This document shows, in pieces, positions 30,923 through 32,482 of a stretch of DNA of 32,482 nucleotides. Position numbers and translations under genes: made by a program. Numbering within the stretch: position 1 is the stretch's first letter; each line of letters starts with the position of its first letter. The stretch is taken from NCBI RefSeq assembly GCF_018555435.2, contig NZ_JAFEJT020000035.1:1-32482 (forward strand), in the 5' to 3' direction. The stretch comes from Bifidobacterium amazonense. GTDB lineage: Bacteria; Actinomycetota; Actinomycetes; Actinomycetales; Bifidobacteriaceae. The notes under the pieces were generated by a model. That model was not told the origin of the DNA, made no database searches, and saw only the letters and a program-made list of their open reading frames with translations.

Positions 30923-32113
30923 ATGCTTGAACATACGGGAAACGACGGCGGAACCGTCGGAGAGCGAGAAGCGCGGATCGACCGACCGCTGACCATCGCG
31001 CTCGTCATGGACACGATCGGCAACAAGGGCAATGGCACGTCCAATTCGGCGCTGCAATACGCGCACGAACTCGAACGCCAGGGGCATCACGTGCGTCTCG
31101 TCGGCATCGGTGCGCCCGAATATCCGGCTCGCGTCAGCCGCGTGCCGCTCGTCTCGTGGGTGGCCGCCAAGCAGCAGATGCAGTTCGCCGAGCCCAGCGA
31201 GACCCTGTTCCGCGCCGCATTCCGTGGTGTGGACGTCGTCCATATCTATCTGCCGTTCCGATTCGGCCGCCACGCCGCCCGGGCCGCGCGCGCCATGGGC
31301 ATTCCCGTCACCGCGGGCTTCCACCTGCAGCCGGAGAACGTCACGTATTCGGCCGGCCCGCTGCGCCACGTGCCCGGTATGTCCGATTTTCTGTACTGGC
31401 TGTTCAAAGCGTGGCTGTACGGCGGCATCGGGCACATTCATACGCCCACCGAGATGATCGCCGGCCAGCTGCGCGCGCACGGGTACAAAGCCAAGCTGCA
31501 CGTGATCTCGAACGGCTACACGTCCCGGTTCACGCCCAAAACCCAGCGTGCGGCCGGAGAGCCAGCACCCGTGCCGTTCCGCATCGTCGCGTCCGGCAGG
31601 CTCACGCACGAGAAGGACCACATCACGCTCATCAAGGCGATCGCCCGCTGCCGGCACGCCAAGGACATCGAACTGACGATCTGCGGCACCGGCCCGCTGC
31701 AACGGTATCTGCGCCTGCGGGCGAAGATGCTGCTCAACCGGCCCGCGTCGATCGGTTTTCACCGGAACGACGACATGCCGGCGCTGCTGCGTTCGTGCGA
31801 TCTGTTCGTGCACCCGTCGATCGTGGACATCGAATCGTTGAGCGTGATCGAGGGCATGGCCTCGGGTCTCGTGCCGGTGATCGCCTCATCCGAACTGAGT
31901 GCCGCCGGACAGTTCGCGCTGCTGGATGAGTCCCTGTTCCCCGTACGTGACGCGGCCGCGCTCGCCCGGCGCATCGACTGGTGGATCGACCACCCGGACG
32001 AGCTGGCCGAGTGGGGCGCCCGGTACGCCGCGCACACGAAGGAGTATTATTCGGTCGAGGCATCCGTCGCGAAGTTCGTGGACATGGAGCGCGAGGCGAT
32101 CGCGGACGCCTGA
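30923..32113 (+). CDS. GT4-family glycosyltransferase
   Basis: Retaining GT-B glycosyltransferase of 396 residues. The N-terminal half contains ALVMDTIGNKGNGTSNSALQ, then YAHELERQGHHVRLVGIG, the VDVVHIYLPF and HTPTEMIAGQLRAHGYK segments. The C-terminal half contains IVASGRLTHEKDHITLIKAI (nucleotide-sugar binding) and the family 4 site HPSIVDIESLSVIEGMASGL. It is similar in layout to lipid glucosyltransferases and mannosyltransferases; the acceptor cannot be told. ATG 30923 lies 6 bases after TAGGAT, so a leaderless start is possible; no ribosome site is seen. The 3' end of the gene, from 32060 on, is repeated in inverted orientation at the window edge. Confidence 0.9.
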   Translation: MLEHTGNDGGTVGEREARIDRPLTIALVMDTIGNKGNGTSNSALQYAHELERQGHHVRLVGIGAPEYPARVSRVPLVSWVAAKQQMQFAEPSETLFRAAFRGVDVVHIYLPFRFGRHAARAARAMGIPVTAGFHLQPENVTYSAGPLRHVPGMSDFLYWLFKAWLYGGIGHIHTPTEMIAGQLRAHGYKAKLHVISNGYTSRFTPKTQRAAGEPAPVPFRIVASGRLTHEKDHITLIKAIARCRHAKDIELTICGTGPLQRYLRLRAKMLLNRPASIGFHRNDDMPALLRSCDLFVHPSIVDIESLSVIEGMASGLVPVIASSELSAAGQFALLDESLFPVRDAAALARRIDWWIDHPDELAEWGARYAAHTKEYYSVEASVAKFVDMEREAIADA

Positions 32114-32186
32114 CCGAACCATACGACGGCATATCTCGGTTATCTGTCTTAGCGGAAGGGATGAGTTTGACGATCGAGAGGCTGAT
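32060..32186 (+). repeat. Left arm of a large inverted repeat
   Basis: This 127-base arm is the exact reverse complement of 32356-32482. It covers the last 18 codons of the glycosyltransferase and 73 bases beyond the stop. The true arm may be longer, because the right copy runs off the window. The axis of symmetry is at 32271, with 169 bases between the arms. Confidence 0.97.
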
Positions 32187-32376
32187 TGGGCACGTTGCCC
32201 CGGTCAGTTCGACGATCGAGAGGCCACCAGCCGACCAGACGGAGCACATTCGGCCATGTCATGCGCGGAATATCAAGGGATCCTACTGCCGTTCACACCG
32301 GCTGACCGTAGGAAGTAGCCTCTCGATCGTTCAACTGACTCGTGCAGCAGCCGATATCAGCCTCTCGATCGTCAAA
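32166..32376. repeat. Four copies of a 17-base motif, two in each orientation
   Basis: TT(T/C)GACGATCGAGAGGC occurs at 32166-32182 and 32208-32224, and inverted at 32318-32334 and 32360-32376. The third copy has AA for GA in the forward reading. Copies in each half are 42 bases apart, and all four are symmetric about 32271. The second pair persists although the sequence between the copies has diverged. The motif contains the palindrome CGATCG. Its role is unknown; recombinase target sites are one possibility. Confidence 0.9.
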
Positions 32377-32482
32377 CTCATCCCTTCCGCTAAGACAGAT
32401 AACCGAGATATGCCGTCGTATGGTTCGGTCAGGCGTCCGCGATCGCCTCGCGCTCCATGTCCACGAACTTCGCGACGGATGC
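32356..32482 (-). repeat. Right arm of a large inverted repeat
   Basis: Exact reverse complement of 32060-32186, reaching the last base of the window. Confidence 0.97.
32429..32482 (-). CDS. 3' end of a second, convergent glycosyltransferase copy
   Basis: Reading the minus strand from the window edge gives ASVAKFVDMEREAIADA and a stop at 32429-32431, identical to the C-terminus of the glycosyltransferase encoded at 30923-32113. Only these codons are visible, so it cannot be decided whether a full paralogous gene follows, or whether the edge shows an inverted assembly of the same gene. Confidence 0.6.
   Translation of the reverse strand, partial: ASVAKFVDMEREAIADA

Noticed and set aside
32166..32224. 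Tandem motif at the window end as a second CRISPR array
   Set aside because: Only two copies per half, 25-base intervals, partly symmetric with the other half, and no relation to the local repeat. Better described as part of the inverted repeat.

Overview
The window looks like a chromosomal segment from a high-GC actinobacterium, most probably a Bifidobacterium. The reasons are strong G/C bias at third codon positions, a T-box leader in front of ileS, a GAAC-N4-GTTC type SOS box, a type I-C CRISPR locus, a one-chain purL and a purE-purK / purC-purL / purT gene set. Species cannot be fixed from the sequence alone.

Left flank (1-8320, + strand) is housekeeping: aspS, a PadR-family regulator with a palindromic operator, the purE-purK operon, then a T-box riboswitch and ileS, which encodes a long IleRS of the eukaryote-like (type 2) class.

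Middle (8421-16001) is a decayed type I-C CRISPR-Cas locus. It holds cas3, a cas8c lacking about the first 60 codons but with a good internal cas11c start, cas7c, a cas2 remnant and an array of 27 full repeats plus one degenerate terminal repeat. cas5c, cas4 and cas1 are absent. Where cas5c and the start of cas8c should be, there is an inverted two-repeat, one-spacer unit. It has its own candidate promoter and a terminator with a T-tract, so it can be read as a minus-strand crRNA-like gene. This is the most interesting element of the window.

Accessory segment (16036-23888): an orphan antitoxin with a broken toxin; an SOS-controlled Y-family polymerase fused to a YolD-like tail; a formate/nitrite channel; a family 6 UDG-like glycosylase; a LysR gene collapsed by deletion; a NhaC-type antiporter cut short where an AT-rich hipBA module begins. 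Broken genes are concentrated here.

Right flank (23902-32482): purL, purC, a small membrane-anchored protein of unknown function and purT, all on the minus strand, then a GT4 glycosyltransferase on the + strand. The last 423 bases form a large inverted repeat. The 3' end of the glycosyltransferase gene and its downstream flank are repeated perfectly (at least 127 bp) in opposite orientation up to the window edge, implying a second convergent copy or an invertible locus.

The pur genes supply four steps of IMP synthesis. PurT uses formate, and the FNT channel moves formate, so the two may be physiologically linked, but that is inference. Several start codons lie 6-7 bases after a -10 hexamer (padR, polY, hipB, the glycosyltransferase), suggesting leaderless mRNAs. 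No tRNA or rRNA gene was seen.
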